DNA of 64,000 nucleotides from Desulfovibrionaceae bacterium (GTDB lineage: Bacteria; Desulfobacterota; Desulfovibrionia; Desulfovibrionales; Desulfovibrionaceae). Below are positions 34,808 to 45,063 of the stretch, piece by piece. Every line of letters begins with the position of its first letter. The stretch's first letter is position 1. The notes below the pieces were generated by a model. It worked only from the letters and a program-made list of their open reading frames with translations. It made no database searches and was not told where the DNA came from. The translations under genes were made by a program, and so were the position numbers. The stretch covers positions 16,253 through 80,252 of the forward strand of contig JAQXLA010000010.1 of assembly GCA_029011315.1 (NCBI GenBank), given 5' to 3'.

Positions 34808-36028
34808 ATGCAACCGATTGAAATTCTTCATCATGTCTGGTGGATTGGGGCCGTAGACGGAAACAAACGCAATTTCCATGGATACAGCCGCTCTCCAAAA
34901 GGAACGACGTATAATGCGTATCTGATTCAAGATGAAAAAAACGTCATCTTTGATACTGTCGATGAGAAATGGTCGGGAACCATGCTTTGCCGTCTGGCTC
35001 ATATCCTGCCTTTGGAAAAAATCGACTACATCGTCGTCAATCATACGGAACTCGATCACTCCGGATCGCTTCCTCTTCTGGTAGAAAAATGTCATCCGGA
35101 AAAAATCTTTGTGTCTCCCCAGGGAAAACGATTCCTCGATGCCCAGTTTGATACTGAAGGATGGCCTGTTGAAGTTGTCAAGACTGGAGACTCCATTTCC
35201 ATTGGCCAACGAACAGTGCAGTTTATCCAAACGCCTATGCTGCATTGGCCGGACAGCATGTTTTCCTATATTCCTGAGGATAGGCTCCTCATCAGCAATG
35301 ACGCTTTTGGACAGAACATTGCCTCAACGGAACGCTTTGCCGATGCTGTTCCCCGTCCTATTCTGCTCCAGGCTGTCAAGGAATATTACGGCAACATCGT
35401 TCTGCCTTTCTCTCCACAAGTGCTCAAAACTCTCGAAGCCGTTGCCAGTCTGCATCTCGACATTGAAACCATTGCACCGGATCACGGCCTGATCTGGCGT
35501 GGATCAGAAGACTGCGACTTCATTCTGAATGCCTACAGGCAGCTTGCCGAACAGAAGCCTCAGGCAAGAGCCTTGATCGTCTTCGACACCATGTGGAATG
35601 CAACAGAGAGAATGGCGCGTGCCATTGCTTCCGGCTTTGAAGATTCCGGCATTCCGTGCACGCTGCTCGATATGAGGGTCTGCCATCACAGTGATGTCAT
35701 GACAGCCCTTACGGACTGCGGGGCCGTTGTCGTTGGATCATCCACCCATAACAACAATATGCTGCCGCAGATTGCCGACGTTCTCACCTATATGGGAGGA
35801 CTGCGCCCCGCAAACCGAATCGGTGCAGCGTTCGGATCCTATGGCTGGTCAGGAGAAGCTCCGGCTCTCATTCAAAATCATCTCGCGGCCATGAAAATGG
35901 ATCTTCCGGAAAAACCGCTGAAAATCGCTTTTTCTCCGAAGCACAAAGACTTAGCTGCGTGCCACGATTTCGGCGCACGGCTTGCTCAGGCCCTCAAACT
36001 TCGCTGCGAACTCCCTGTCAGCGAGTAA
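34808..36028 (+). CDS. roo: rubredoxin:oxygen oxidoreductase (flavodiiron protein)
   Basis: 406 aa from ATG 34808 (MQPIEILHHVWW), matching the D. gigas ROO start; the track start lies in the hairpin. The metallo-beta-lactamase domain (1-250) has the diiron ligands H79-x-E81-x-D83 in HTELDHSG, the MLHWPDS His and DHGLIWRG. The flavodoxin domain (from about 255; FDTMWNATERMARAI, SSTHNNNMLPQI, FGSYGWSGEAP) binds FMN. It takes electrons from rubredoxin and reduces O2 to water (and often NO). cydA follows after 24 nt. The Shine-Dalgarno is weak. Confidence 0.96.
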   Translation: MQPIEILHHVWWIGAVDGNKRNFHGYSRSPKGTTYNAYLIQDEKNVIFDTVDEKWSGTMLCRLAHILPLEKIDYIVVNHTELDHSGSLPLLVEKCHPEKIFVSPQGKRFLDAQFDTEGWPVEVVKTGDSISIGQRTVQFIQTPMLHWPDSMFSYIPEDRLLISNDAFGQNIASTERFADAVPRPILLQAVKEYYGNIVLPFSPQVLKTLEAVASLHLDIETIAPDHGLIWRGSEDCDFILNAYRQLAEQKPQARALIVFDTMWNATERMARAIASGFEDSGIPCTLLDMRVCHHSDVMTALTDCGAVVVGSSTHNNNMLPQIADVLTYMGGLRPANRIGAAFGSYGWSGEAPALIQNHLAAMKMDLPEKPLKIAFSPKHKDLAACHDFGARLAQALKLRCELPVSE

Positions 36029-36052
36029 ACCTCCTTCATAAAGGAGTCCGGT

Positions 36053-37360
36053 ATGGATGTTGTTCTTCTTTCACGGCTGCAGTTTGCCATAGCTGTTTTT
36101 TTTCATTTTATTTTCGTGCCGCTTACCCTCGGCATGACGGTTCTTCTGGCCATTATGGAAACAGCCTATGTGCGTACGGGCAAGGAAATCTGGAAAAGAG
36201 CTGTTCGTTTCTGGGGTAAACTTTTTCTCATTAACTTTACGCTCGGCGTTGTTACAGGCATTTCTCTGGTCTTCCAGTTCGGCATGAACTGGTCGCGCTA
36301 TTCAGCCTTTGTAGGTGATATTTTCGGTTCCCTGCTGGCTATTGAAGCGACTGTTGCCTTTTTTCTTGAATCGGTCTTTGTCGCTGTCTGGGCTTTCGGA
36401 TGGAATCGGATCAGCCGCAAGGCGCATCTTGTGGCTATCTGGCTCGTCGCATTGGCTTCAAACACGTCCGCTTTATGGATTATCTTGGCAAACGGCTGGA
36501 TGCAGAATCCCGTAGGCTATGTTCTGCGCAATGGACGCGCCGAGCTCGAAAGCTTTGGAAGCGTATTTTTCAACGGATTCGCCTGGGGACAATATTCCCA
36601 TACTATCTTTTCTTCATGGATGCTCTCCGGATTTTTCATTCTCGGTATTTCCGCATGGCATCTCCTTCGCGGCAACGAAACGGAATTTTTCAAGAAATCC
36701 GTAAAAGTTGCGGCTCCATTTACGCTGATTCTTGCGCTTCTTCTCGGCATGACAGGCCACAAGCATGCCGTTGATGTCGCCCTGCATCAGCCGATGAAGC
36801 TGGCTGCTATGGAATCTCACTGGGATACCGCGAAAAACGTACCGATGTATCTTCTTGTCGTACCGGATCCGGATAACAGCACCAATCTTGTTGAGGCATT
36901 CCCTGTCCCGGATATGCTGAGCATGCTGGTTGGCGGTTCCGGAGATACGGAAGTGAAGGGGCTGAAAGAAGTTGCTCCCGATCTTCGTCCTCCTGTCACT
37001 CCCACTTTCCTGTCCTTCCGCTTCATGGCCGGATGCGGCGTGCTGTTCATTCTGCTGGCCTTCCTTGCCTGGCGCCATCGCAGAGATCTGGAACAGTGTC
37101 CTCGTCTGATGAAGTGTCTCGTTTACTGCATTCCGCTGCCGTATATTGCCATTATGGCCGGATGGGCCGTTGCGGAAATCGGCCGTCAGCCATGGATCGT
37201 CTATGGCTTGATGAAGACTTCAGATGCGGCTTCCCCCGTACCTTCCTATTCCGTTTTCTTCTCCATTCTGGCCTTGATTGTTATTTACGGCTTTCTTGGA
37301 ACGCTGGATATCGCACTGCTGCGCAAGTATGCAAAGCGCGGTCCCGATCCGCGGAACTAG
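36053..37360 (+). CDS. cydA: cytochrome bd quinol oxidase subunit I
   Basis: 435 aa, the short-Q-loop form (E. coli CydA is about 520). The N-terminus has LQFAIAVFFHFIFVPLTLGM with the haem-ligand His, followed by multiple membrane helices. MTGHKHAVDVALHQPMKLAAMESHW lies near the quinol site, and GRQPWIVYGLMKTSDA is the conserved C-terminal segment. It oxidises quinol and reduces O2 to water with high affinity. GGAG lies 7 nt before the ATG. Starts 24 nt after roo, so it is probably co-transcribed with it. Confidence 0.96.
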   Translation: MDVVLLSRLQFAIAVFFHFIFVPLTLGMTVLLAIMETAYVRTGKEIWKRAVRFWGKLFLINFTLGVVTGISLVFQFGMNWSRYSAFVGDIFGSLLAIEATVAFFLESVFVAVWAFGWNRISRKAHLVAIWLVALASNTSALWIILANGWMQNPVGYVLRNGRAELESFGSVFFNGFAWGQYSHTIFSSWMLSGFFILGISAWHLLRGNETEFFKKSVKVAAPFTLILALLLGMTGHKHAVDVALHQPMKLAAMESHWDTAKNVPMYLLVVPDPDNSTNLVEAFPVPDMLSMLVGGSGDTEVKGLKEVAPDLRPPVTPTFLSFRFMAGCGVLFILLAFLAWRHRRDLEQCPRLMKCLVYCIPLPYIAIMAGWAVAEIGRQPWIVYGLMKTSDAASPVPSYSVFFSILALIVIYGFLGTLDIALLRKYAKRGPDPRN

Positions 37361-37393
37361 CCACTCGTTTTTCCTTAAAAAGGAGTCAACACC

Positions 37394-38419
37394 ATGCTTG
37401 AAACCGTCTGGTTTGTTCTCTGGGGCCTGCTGTGGGCCGTGTATTTTGTACTTGATGGATTTGATTTCGGCCTGGGCATCATGCTCCCCCGCGTAGCCCG
37501 GACAGAAGATGAAAAACGTATCGTTTATAATGCCGCCGGTCCTTACTGGGATGGCAACGAAGTATGGCTGATCACCGCTGGCGGCGCGACATTCGCAGCC
37601 TTTCCCGGGGCGTATGCCGCTCTGTTTTCCGCACTTTACGCTCCTTTGTTCATCATTCTGATTGCACTCATTTTCCGCGCCGTTTCCTATGAATTCCGCA
37701 GCCATCATCCCTCAGCCAGATGGCGCGCACGCTGGGATAGGTGGCAGTTTATTGGCAATGCGGTTCCGGCCTTTCTGTTCGGTGTCGCGTTCGCCAATCT
37801 GTTCCGAGGCATTCCTCTTGATGCCCAAGGCGTCTATCACGGCAATATTCTGTTCCTGCTCAACCCCTATGGATTTTTTGGCGGAGTACTCTTCCTGCTC
37901 ATGTTCTCACTCCACGGCGCGCTGTGGCTGGCTCTGAAGAGTACCGATGACATCCACGAACGGGCTTTACAGAAAGCTGAAGCGATTTGGGGCTGGCTGG
38001 CTGCTGTTACGGTCATTTTCCTGCTGCTGACGGCCGTCAGCACCAATCTTTATGACAACAGCCTGGAACATCCCGTCTTGTTTGTCTTCCCGATTCTTGC
38101 GGCCCTGTCTCTGATTGCTGAAAAGATTCTGATTCGCCGCTGTATTCCCGGATCCTGGATATGCAGCTCTCTGTTCATCATCTGCGTCGTGTTCTTCGGC
38201 GTCTGCGGCATGTATCCAAGCCTGATCATTTCCAGCATGGATCCAACTGCGACACTGACCATTTTCAACAGTGCTTCAAGCGAACTGACCTTGAAGATCA
38301 TGCTCGGCGTCGTCGCCATCTTCGTCCCACTGGTTATCGGGTATCAGGCCTGGGCGTATTCCATCTTTGCGCAAAAGATCACGCCTGAAAGCCTGAAGGC
38401 TGAGGATCACGCTTACTGA
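37394..38419 (+). CDS. cydB: cytochrome bd quinol oxidase subunit II
   Basis: 341 aa, eight or more hydrophobic segments. Family motifs: LDGFDFGLGIMLP near the start, GPYWDGNEVWLITAGGATFAAFP and FRAVSYEFR. Partner of CydA in the same complex, 33 nt downstream. AAGGAG lies upstream of the ATG. A strong terminator follows the gene. No CydX-like small ORF or cydCD was found next to it. Confidence 0.95.
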   Translation: MLETVWFVLWGLLWAVYFVLDGFDFGLGIMLPRVARTEDEKRIVYNAAGPYWDGNEVWLITAGGATFAAFPGAYAALFSALYAPLFIILIALIFRAVSYEFRSHHPSARWRARWDRWQFIGNAVPAFLFGVAFANLFRGIPLDAQGVYHGNILFLLNPYGFFGGVLFLLMFSLHGALWLALKSTDDIHERALQKAEAIWGWLAAVTVIFLLLTAVSTNLYDNSLEHPVLFVFPILAALSLIAEKILIRRCIPGSWICSSLFIICVVFFGVCGMYPSLIISSMDPTATLTIFNSASSELTLKIMLGVVAIFVPLVIGYQAWAYSIFAQKITPESLKAEDHAY

Positions 38420-38448
38420 TTTTTCGTTCAGAGCAGACTTTTTATTCT

Positions 38449-38478
38449 GAGGCTCCTGCAAAGGAGCCTCTTTTTTTT
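38449..38478 (+). terminator. intrinsic terminator after cydB
   Basis: 8-bp stem GAGGCTCC/GGAGCCTC (6-nt loop) followed by eight T. It ends the dfx-to-cydB block. Confidence 0.95.
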
Positions 38479-38589
38479 GCATAAAATACGAAATTTTTAT
38501 GGCATATCCGGCATGTATAAACTCGACTTTTTAGGTAAAAACAATTAAAATATGCAATTCTTTATATGTTTCATATCCGGAGTAAAGCC

Positions 38590-39894
38590 ATGATCTGTCA
38601 TACAATGTCACTGCGGAGCGCAGAGGAAGAACAACAGCTGACCAGTCTCCTGTTGCAGCGCAATCAGCCGCAGGAATCTGTCGAGACAGCAGTAAAAGGC
38701 ATGATTGCTGACGTCGCTGAACGCGGCGATGCAGCGCTTTTCGACTACTGCCGGAAATTCGACTGCCCCGATATGGAAGGTTCTCTGAGTATTTCTGAAG
38801 AGACCATTCAGCAGGCATACAGCGGAGTCTCTTCCGAAGAGCTGAACCGAATCCGCATCGCCGCCGGAAATATTCGTGCTTTCCATGAAGCGCAAAAAGA
38901 ACGCTCGTGGTTTCAAAGCCGTGAAGACGGAACAATCCTCGGACAAATGACTGTTCCCGTCGATCGGGCGGGGCTGTATGTGCCCGGAGGACGCGGAGGC
39001 AACACTCCTCTGCTGTCCAGTCTGCTAATGACCGCTATTCCAGCACAGGTTGCCGGCGTCAAGGAAATTGCTGTCGTATCGCCACCAAGAGCCGATGGCT
39101 CTCTGAATCCTTCTCTGCTCGCTGCCGCCCATGAACTCGGAATCCGGGAAATCTACAGAATGGGCGGAGCCTGGTCCATCGCCGCTTTGGCGCTTGGCAC
39201 AAAATCCGTACCGAAAGTCGATGTCATTGCCGGCCCGGGCAATATCTGGGTTACGACGGCAAAGCGTCTGGTCATCGGTCGTGTCGGCATTGACATGATT
39301 GCCGGACCAAGCGAAGTGCTGATTCTGGCCGATTCCACAGCGAATCCGAAATGGATTGCTGCTGACATGCTCGCTCAGGCTGAACACGACAGGCTCGCGT
39401 CTGCAATCTGTCTCACAACCGATGAATCTTTGGCCAGACAGATCCAGATCTGCCTGGAAGAGCAGATCGCGACCCTTCCCCGGGAAGAAATTGCCCGTCA
39501 GTCCCTGGCCGAATGGGGCGTTGTGGCAGTGGTTTCCGACCTTGATAAAGCCATAGACATCGCAAACCGGATCGCTCCCGAACATCTCGAAATTCTTACG
39601 GAACAGCCATGGAGCGTTCTGCCGCGCATCCGTCATGCAGGAGCGGCTTTCCTCGGTCCGTACTCGCCGGAAACGCTCGGCGACTACTGCGCCGGCCCCA
39701 ATCATGTTTTGCCCACATTGTCAACAGCACGCTTTTCCTCGGCTCTGTCAGTCCAGACATTCAGCCGCAGAATGAGTATTATTTCTGCCGGACGCGCTTT
39801 TGCGGAAAACCATGCTCCTGTAACCGCTGCATTGGCCCGAATGGAACAGCTTGAAGCACACGCCCGTTCCATGGAATGCAGGGTCTCCCGGTAA
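38590..39894 (+). CDS. hisD: histidinol dehydrogenase
   Basis: 434 aa from ATG 38590, which has GGAG 7 nt upstream; the track start 38566 adds eight residues. Last two steps of histidine synthesis, oxidising histidinol to histidine with NAD. Seen: DRAGLYVPGGRGG, AGPGNIWVTTAKR, the zinc-binding region AEHDRLASAI, and GDYCAGPNHVLPT. No other his gene is close, so the pathway is dispersed. It heads a hisD-fabI-typA run. The 170 nt upstream are AT-rich with several weak -10-like hexamers; no promoter is assigned. Confidence 0.96.
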   Translation: MICHTMSLRSAEEEQQLTSLLLQRNQPQESVETAVKGMIADVAERGDAALFDYCRKFDCPDMEGSLSISEETIQQAYSGVSSEELNRIRIAAGNIRAFHEAQKERSWFQSREDGTILGQMTVPVDRAGLYVPGGRGGNTPLLSSLLMTAIPAQVAGVKEIAVVSPPRADGSLNPSLLAAAHELGIREIYRMGGAWSIAALALGTKSVPKVDVIAGPGNIWVTTAKRLVIGRVGIDMIAGPSEVLILADSTANPKWIAADMLAQAEHDRLASAICLTTDESLARQIQICLEEQIATLPREEIARQSLAEWGVVAVVSDLDKAIDIANRIAPEHLEILTEQPWSVLPRIRHAGAAFLGPYSPETLGDYCAGPNHVLPTLSTARFSSALSVQTFSRRMSIISAGRAFAENHAPVTAALARMEQLEAHARSMECRVSR

Positions 39895-39918
39895 CCTTTC
39901 ACAGAAGGAATATACATT

Positions 39919-40683
39919 ATGATGCTTGAAAACAAAAAATGTCTCATTCTTGGTGTTGCCAATCAGAAAAGCATTGCCTATGGAATCGCCTCTGCCTTCC
40001 GGCGTGAGGGTGCCCGCCTTGCCTTCAGCTATCTCGGAGAAGCCATCAAAAAACGTGTTGAGCCGATTTCTGAGGAGCTGGGAGGCGAATTCATTTTTCC
40101 CTGCGACGTCTCCAGCGATGAGAGCATCGCACAGGCCGTTCAAACCGTAAGGGAACAGTGGGGAACTGTGGACGTTATCGTGCATTCCGTCGCCTTTGCG
40201 CCGAAAGAGGCACTGTCCCAACCCTTCATTGAAACCACCCGTGAAGCATTCCGTGTGGCTCTCGATGTCTCCGCCTACTCTCTTCCGGCCGTATGCAATG
40301 CCTTCCTGCCCATCATGAACCCCGGGGCATCTGTTCTGACCATGACCTATTACGGCGCACAGAAAGTGATTCCCAACTATAACGTCATGGGCGTTGCCAA
40401 GGCGGCTCTGGAAGCTTCAGTCCGTTATCTTTCCGCCGATCTCGGACTGAAGGGCATGCGCATCAATGCCATCAGCGCAGGAGCGGTGCGCACGCTTGCC
40501 GCTTCCGGCATTTCCGATTTCCGACATCTGTTCAAGCAGTTTGAAGACGTTGCCGCCCTGCACCGCAACATTACCATTGAGGAAATCGGCAACGCTGCGG
40601 CATTCCTCTGCTCTGACATGGCATCCGCTATAACTGGAGAAACCGTATTTGTGGACTGCGGCTGCCACAATATGGCTCTTTAA
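39919..40683 (+). CDS. fabI: enoyl-[acyl-carrier-protein] reductase (NADH), FabI
   Basis: 254 aa. Short-chain dehydrogenase fold of the FabI type: LGVANQKSIAYGIASAF (cofactor loop), SYLGEAIKKRV, HSVAFAPKEAL, and the catalytic Tyr-x6-Lys in YNVMGVAKAALE. It reduces the enoyl-ACP double bond in fatty-acid elongation. AAGGAA precedes the ATG; the second codon is also ATG. 24 nt after hisD and about 10 nt before typA. Confidence 0.95.
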   Translation: MMLENKKCLILGVANQKSIAYGIASAFRREGARLAFSYLGEAIKKRVEPISEELGGEFIFPCDVSSDESIAQAVQTVREQWGTVDVIVHSVAFAPKEALSQPFIETTREAFRVALDVSAYSLPAVCNAFLPIMNPGASVLTMTYYGAQKVIPNYNVMGVAKAALEASVRYLSADLGLKGMRINAISAGAVRTLAASGISDFRHLFKQFEDVAALHRNITIEEIGNAAAFLCSDMASAITGETVFVDCGCHNMAL

Positions 40684-40694
40684 GGAGTCGTTTG

Positions 40695-42545
40695 GTGAAA
40701 AGCTCCGTCCGTAATGAAAATTTGCGCAATATTGCGATCATCGCTCACGTTGACCACGGCAAGACCACGCTTGTCGACGCCCTGTTCCGTCAGGGAGGCG
40801 TTTTTCGTGCTGACCAGCAGATGGACGATCGCGTCATGGACAGCATGGATCTGGAAAGGGAACGTGGCATCACTATTTCCGCAAAGAACTGCGCAGTCTC
40901 CTGGAACGGCGTCAAAATCAATATTATTGATACGCCAGGGCATGCGGATTTCGGCGGCGAAGTCGAACGGGCTCTGTCAATGGCTGACGGAGCAATCCTG
41001 CTCGTCGACTCCGCTGAAGGTCCTCTGCCTCAGACACGCTTCGTGCTCCGCAAGGCGCTTGCTGCAGGACTGAAAATTATCGTTGTCGTCAATAAAATTG
41101 ACCGAAAGGATGCCCGTCCGCAGGAAGTTCTCAACGAAATCTATGATCTGTTTATCGATCTGGATGCCGACGAAGAACAGCTGGAATTTCCGGTTCTGTA
41201 CGCTATCGGCCGCGACGGTGTGGCCATGCGCAATATTGACGATGAAAGGAAAGACCTGTCACCTCTCTTTGAAACACTGCTGGAAACGGTTCCTGGTCCG
41301 GCCTATGATCCGGAAGAGCCCTTTCAGATGCTTGTCTCGGATCTCGATTACTCAGACTATCTGGGAAGGCTGGCTGTCGGCCGTATTGTCCACGGCACGG
41401 TCCAGTCAAAAGACGCTTTGGTCTGTGTCAATGCACAGAATGTGCCCGTTCCCCTGAGAGTCACCCGTCTTCAGGCATATCAGGGGCTCCGACTCGTGGA
41501 AATCGATTCCGCTCAGCCTGGAGATATTGTCGTCCTCGCCGGTCTGGAAGATGTATCCATAGGCGATACAATCTGCAACCGCGACAACGTGCGGGCCCTG
41601 CCGCGTCTCCGTGTTGATGAACCGACCGTATCCATGCGCTTCGGCATCAATACCTCGCCTCTGGCCGGACGTGAGGGAAAAATTGTCCAGGCACGCAAAA
41701 TCCGGGAACGTCTGGATCGTGAAGCGCTGACCAACGTCGCCGTACGCATTGAGGACAGTGAAGATCGGGACTGCTTCATTGTGAAAGGCCGAGGAGAATT
41801 CCAGATGGCCATTCTCATTGAAACCATGCGTCGCGAAGGCTTCGAACTGTGCGTCAGCCGTCCGGAAGTTATTTTCAAAAAAGACGAAAACGGCAATCTT
41901 CTCGAACCTATCGAGCAGCTTTATGTCGACTGCGATGAAACATTCATGGGCGTGGTGACGGAAAAGCTCGCGCAACGCAAAGGCCGTATGGTCAACTGCG
42001 TCAACAACGGCACAGGACGTGTACGCATTGAATTTTCCGTGCCTTCAAGAGGTATCATCGGCTACAGGGATGAATTTCTGACCGATACCAAAGGCACCGG
42101 CATCATGAACTCTCTGCTTGCGGGATATGAGCCGTATCGCGGTGATTTTCCCAGCCGTTTTACCGGATCTCTTGTCTCCGATCGTGCTGGAAACGCAGTA
42201 GCCTACGCTCTGTTCAATCTTGAACCCCGAGGACAGCTCTTCGTCGTTCCCGGAGATCCCGTGTATGAAGGAATGATTGTCGGCGAACACAATCGGGACA
42301 ACGACATCGACGTTAATCCCACGAAGGAAAAACATCTGACAAATCTGAGAGCCTCCGGACATGATGAAGCCATCATTCTGACACCCGTACGTCAGATGAC
42401 GCTGGAAAAGGCGCTCCATTTTGTACGCGAAGATGAACAGGTTGAAGTCACGCCCGTTTCTATCCGGCTGAGAAAAACGGAACTGAGTGCTTTTAAGCGA
42501 TATCAGGCGGCAGGCAAAAAGAAACTTGCCTCGCCCGGAAAGTAA
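40695..42545 (+). CDS. typA: ribosome-associated GTPase BipA/TypA
   Basis: 616 aa from GTG 40695 (GGAG at 7 nt); the track begins one codon earlier at TTG. EF-G-like GTPase: AHVDHGKTTLVDAL (G1), RGITISAKN (G2), DTPGHADFGGEV (G3), NKIDRKDA (G4), then domain II, the EF-G domain III/V folds and the BipA C-terminal domain (GDEFLTDTKGTGIMN-like segment near 460, ending in SIRLRKTELSAFKR). It binds 70S ribosomes under stress and aids 50S assembly. A perfect terminator follows. Confidence 0.96.
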   Translation: MKSSVRNENLRNIAIIAHVDHGKTTLVDALFRQGGVFRADQQMDDRVMDSMDLERERGITISAKNCAVSWNGVKINIIDTPGHADFGGEVERALSMADGAILLVDSAEGPLPQTRFVLRKALAAGLKIIVVVNKIDRKDARPQEVLNEIYDLFIDLDADEEQLEFPVLYAIGRDGVAMRNIDDERKDLSPLFETLLETVPGPAYDPEEPFQMLVSDLDYSDYLGRLAVGRIVHGTVQSKDALVCVNAQNVPVPLRVTRLQAYQGLRLVEIDSAQPGDIVVLAGLEDVSIGDTICNRDNVRALPRLRVDEPTVSMRFGINTSPLAGREGKIVQARKIRERLDREALTNVAVRIEDSEDRDCFIVKGRGEFQMAILIETMRREGFELCVSRPEVIFKKDENGNLLEPIEQLYVDCDETFMGVVTEKLAQRKGRMVNCVNNGTGRVRIEFSVPSRGIIGYRDEFLTDTKGTGIMNSLLAGYEPYRGDFPSRFTGSLVSDRAGNAVAYALFNLEPRGQLFVVPGDPVYEGMIVGEHNRDNDIDVNPTKEKHLTNLRASGHDEAIILTPVRQMTLEKALHFVREDEQVEVTPVSIRLRKTELSAFKRYQAAGKKKLASPGK

Positions 42546-42551
42546 TGCCAC

Positions 42552-42581
42552 AAAAAACCCCGGAAAATTCCGGGGTTTTTT
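42552..42581. terminator. bidirectional terminator between typA and lon
   Basis: 14-bp stem AAAAAACCCCGGAA/TTCCGGGGTTTTTT around a 2-nt centre (usable as a 4- to 6-nt loop). The T run is present on both strands, between the convergent typA (plus) and lon (minus) genes. Confidence 0.93.
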
Positions 42582-42603
42582 GTTATCATTGAGAATCATT
42601 CCA

Positions 42604-45060
42604 TCAGGCTGCGGAAGATGCTGTTCCGGAACGCAACGTCTTCACCAACATATCCGAATTTTCGCATTCAGCAAAATCAGGTGCCGTTTCTAGTGCCAGC
42701 TTGAGGACATCATCCATATGATCCATCAGACACACATCCAGATTCCGCAGAATATCCTGAGGAATTTCTTTTAAATCCCGCGCATTTTCACTGGGGATCA
42801 GAACACGTTTCATACCTGCGCGACTTGCAGCCAGAAGCTTTTCACGCAGGCCGCCGATAGGCAGCACATTGCCTCTCAGTGTGACTTCTCCAGTCATGGC
42901 CACATCATAGCAGACGGGAATCCCTGTCAGGGCAGAAACCAGAGCTGTCGTAATCGTCACGCCTGCTGACGGTCCGTCTTTTGGCGTCGCCGCTTCAGGA
43001 AAATGCACATGGATATCAATTTTATCATAAAAATCCTGACGCAGTCCAAAAACAGAAGTACGGGAACGCACATAGGACAATGCAGCGCGAGCCGACTCAT
43101 TCATGACATCGCCAACTTTGCCGGTAATCATGACATTGCCCTTGCCTGGCATGATGGCGGTTTCAACCTGAAGCATAACGCCTCCGACTGAAGTGTACGC
43201 CAGTCCGTTGACGACGCCGACTCGAGATTTTTTCTCGGATTCGCCGATCCGGTAGCGGCGAACGCCAAGCAATTTTTCCAGACTTCTCGGTGTCACCACA
43301 TGCGCGATTTTCTTCTTCGGATGCTCGACCACATCAATAGCCGTTTTGCGACAGAGATGCGCCAATTCCCGCTCAAGGCTTCGAACACCGGCTTCCAGAG
43401 TGTATCCTCTGATAATTTCCGTAAGAGCGTCATCAGAAACTCTTAGAGATTTCGGATCCAATCCATGTTCGCGAATCTGCTTTGGCAAAAGGAAATCCCT
43501 GGCAATATGCTTTTTCTCTGTTTCCAGATAGCTTGGAATTTCAATAATTTCCATGCGATCCTGCAGTGGAAGCGGAATGCCCTGCAACGTATTGGCCGTT
43601 GTAATGAAAAAAACCTTGGACAAATCATAATCCAAATCAAGGTAATTATCGCAAAACGTCGCATTCTGTTCAGGATCGAGCACTTCCAGAAGAGCCGAAG
43701 CTGGATCTCCCCGGAAATCCGCACTTAATTTATCAATTTCATCAAGGCAGAACAGAGGATTGCTGGATTGAGCTCTTCGCAGCGAAGAAATAATCCGTCC
43801 GGGCATGGAGCCGATATACGTCCTTCGATGACCTCGTATTTCAGCTTCATCATGCACACCGCCTAAAGACAAGCGTACATATTCTCGTCCTGTAGCGTCC
43901 GCAATAGAACGAGCAAGCGATGTTTTTCCAACGCCTGGAGGCCCAACAAGGCATAAGATCGGCCCTTTAATTCCGCCGTTCAGTTTCTGAACAGCCAGAA
44001 ATTCAAGAATCCGCTCCTTAGTTTTTTCCAGTCCGAAATGATCGCGATCCAGCACAGAACGAGCCCTGGCGAGATCGATATCAATATCCTTCAGCTCATT
44101 CCACGGCAGATTGAGAATCCACTCAATGTAATTGCGGGATATGGCATTTTCCGATCCCTGCCCGGGAATACGGAGTTTCCGCACTTCCTGCATGGCACGA
44201 TCAAGTGCTGCGGACGGCAAAAATTTTGCCTTGTTCTGAATACGTTTTTCCAATTCATCAACTTCAGCAGACGGATCCACTTCTCTGCCAAGTTCCTTTG
44301 TGATGGCCTTCATCTGCTCAGACAGGTAGTATTCCCGCTGATTTCGATCCATCTGTTCCTTCACATCGGCCCGTATTTTCTGTTCCAGATTCGAGATCTG
44401 GACTTCTTCCTGCATCAGCCTGTAAATCAGCGTAATTCTTTTCAATGGATCAAGCGTTTCATGAATCATCTGCTTATTGAGCTTGCGGCTGTCACGCATC
44501 ATTGGCAGGATCATATCCGCCAGCTTGCCGGGCTCTGACACGCTCTTCAGAGAATCCACAATCTCCAAAGACAGCTTTTTATTGGCACGAGCATACTCTT
44601 CAAGATACTCATGAATCAGATTGACAAAGGCTTCAGCCTGAACGGAATCACAGGCTGGCTCTTCAAGAGTGCGCACTAAAACTACCGGAAAAGGATCCTG
44701 CCGCAGAACTTCGCCATCGGCTGACTCCCAGCTGACACGGTAAAGGCCTTCAAGTATCGCCTTATATGTTGTTGAACTGTCCGGAATTTTGACAAATTGC
44801 ACGACACGACACACAACCCCCATAGAATGCAGATCTTTCATTTCGGGCTTTTCCGTTGCCGCATCTTTTTGAGAAACCAGACAGATTTTTCTCCCGTAGT
44901 TCTTCAAAGCCGCTTCAATAGCATGGATGGAAGCTTCACGACCTACAAAAAAAGGAATCACAGCATGCGGCGTCATCACCGCATCTCGCAGAGACATCAG
45001 AGGCAGCTCAACAGCCTCATGCAGAATCTCCGTATCAGGTGCAGATATCCGTTTATCCAT
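42604..45060 (-). CDS. lon: ATP-dependent protease Lon
   Basis: 818 aa. N-terminal LON substrate domain ([22 protein letters not shown]), coiled middle, AAA+ module ([16 protein letters not shown] Walker [11 protein letters not shown] Walker B) and a C-terminal Ser-Lys protease with [13 protein letters not shown] and [15 protein letters not shown]. It degrades damaged and regulatory proteins in the cytosol. It starts 3 nt after the clpX stop and closes the clpP-clpX-lon unit. The N-terminal LPLMSLRD replaces the more usual LPVLPLRD; length is standard. Confidence 0.96.
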   Translation of the reverse strand: MDKRISAPDTEILHEAVELPLMSLRDAVMTPHAVIPFFVGREASIHAIEAALKNYGRKICLVSQKDAATEKPEMKDLHSMGVVCRVVQFVKIPDSSTTYKAILEGLYRVSWESADGEVLRQDPFPVVLVRTLEEPACDSVQAEAFVNLIHEYLEEYARANKKLSLEIVDSLKSVSEPGKLADMILPMMRDSRKLNKQMIHETLDPLKRITLIYRLMQEEVQISNLEQKIRADVKEQMDRNQREYYLSEQMKAITKELGREVDPSAEVDELEKRIQNKAKFLPSAALDRAMQEVRKLRIPGQGSENAISRNYIEWILNLPWNELKDIDIDLARARSVLDRDHFGLEKTKERILEFLAVQKLNGGIKGPILCLVGPPGVGKTSLARSIADATGREYVRLSLGGVHDEAEIRGHRRTYIGSMPGRIISSLRRAQSSNPLFCLDEIDKLSADFRGDPASALLEVLDPEQNATFCDNYLDLDYDLSKVFFITTANTLQGIPLPLQDRMEIIEIPSYLETEKKHIARDFLLPKQIREHGLDPKSLRVSDDALTEIIRGYTLEAGVRSLERELAHLCRKTAIDVVEHPKKKIAHVVTPRSLEKLLGVRRYRIGESEKKSRVGVVNGLAYTSVGGVMLQVETAIMPGKGNVMITGKVGDVMNESARAALSYVRSRTSVFGLRQDFYDKIDIHVHFPEAATPKDGPSAGVTITTALVSALTGIPVCYDVAMTGEVTLRGNVLPIGGLREKLLAASRAGMKRVLIPSENARDLKEIPQDILRNLDVCLMDHMDDVLKLALETAPDFAECENSDMLVKTLRSGTASSAA

Positions 45061-45063
45061 AGT

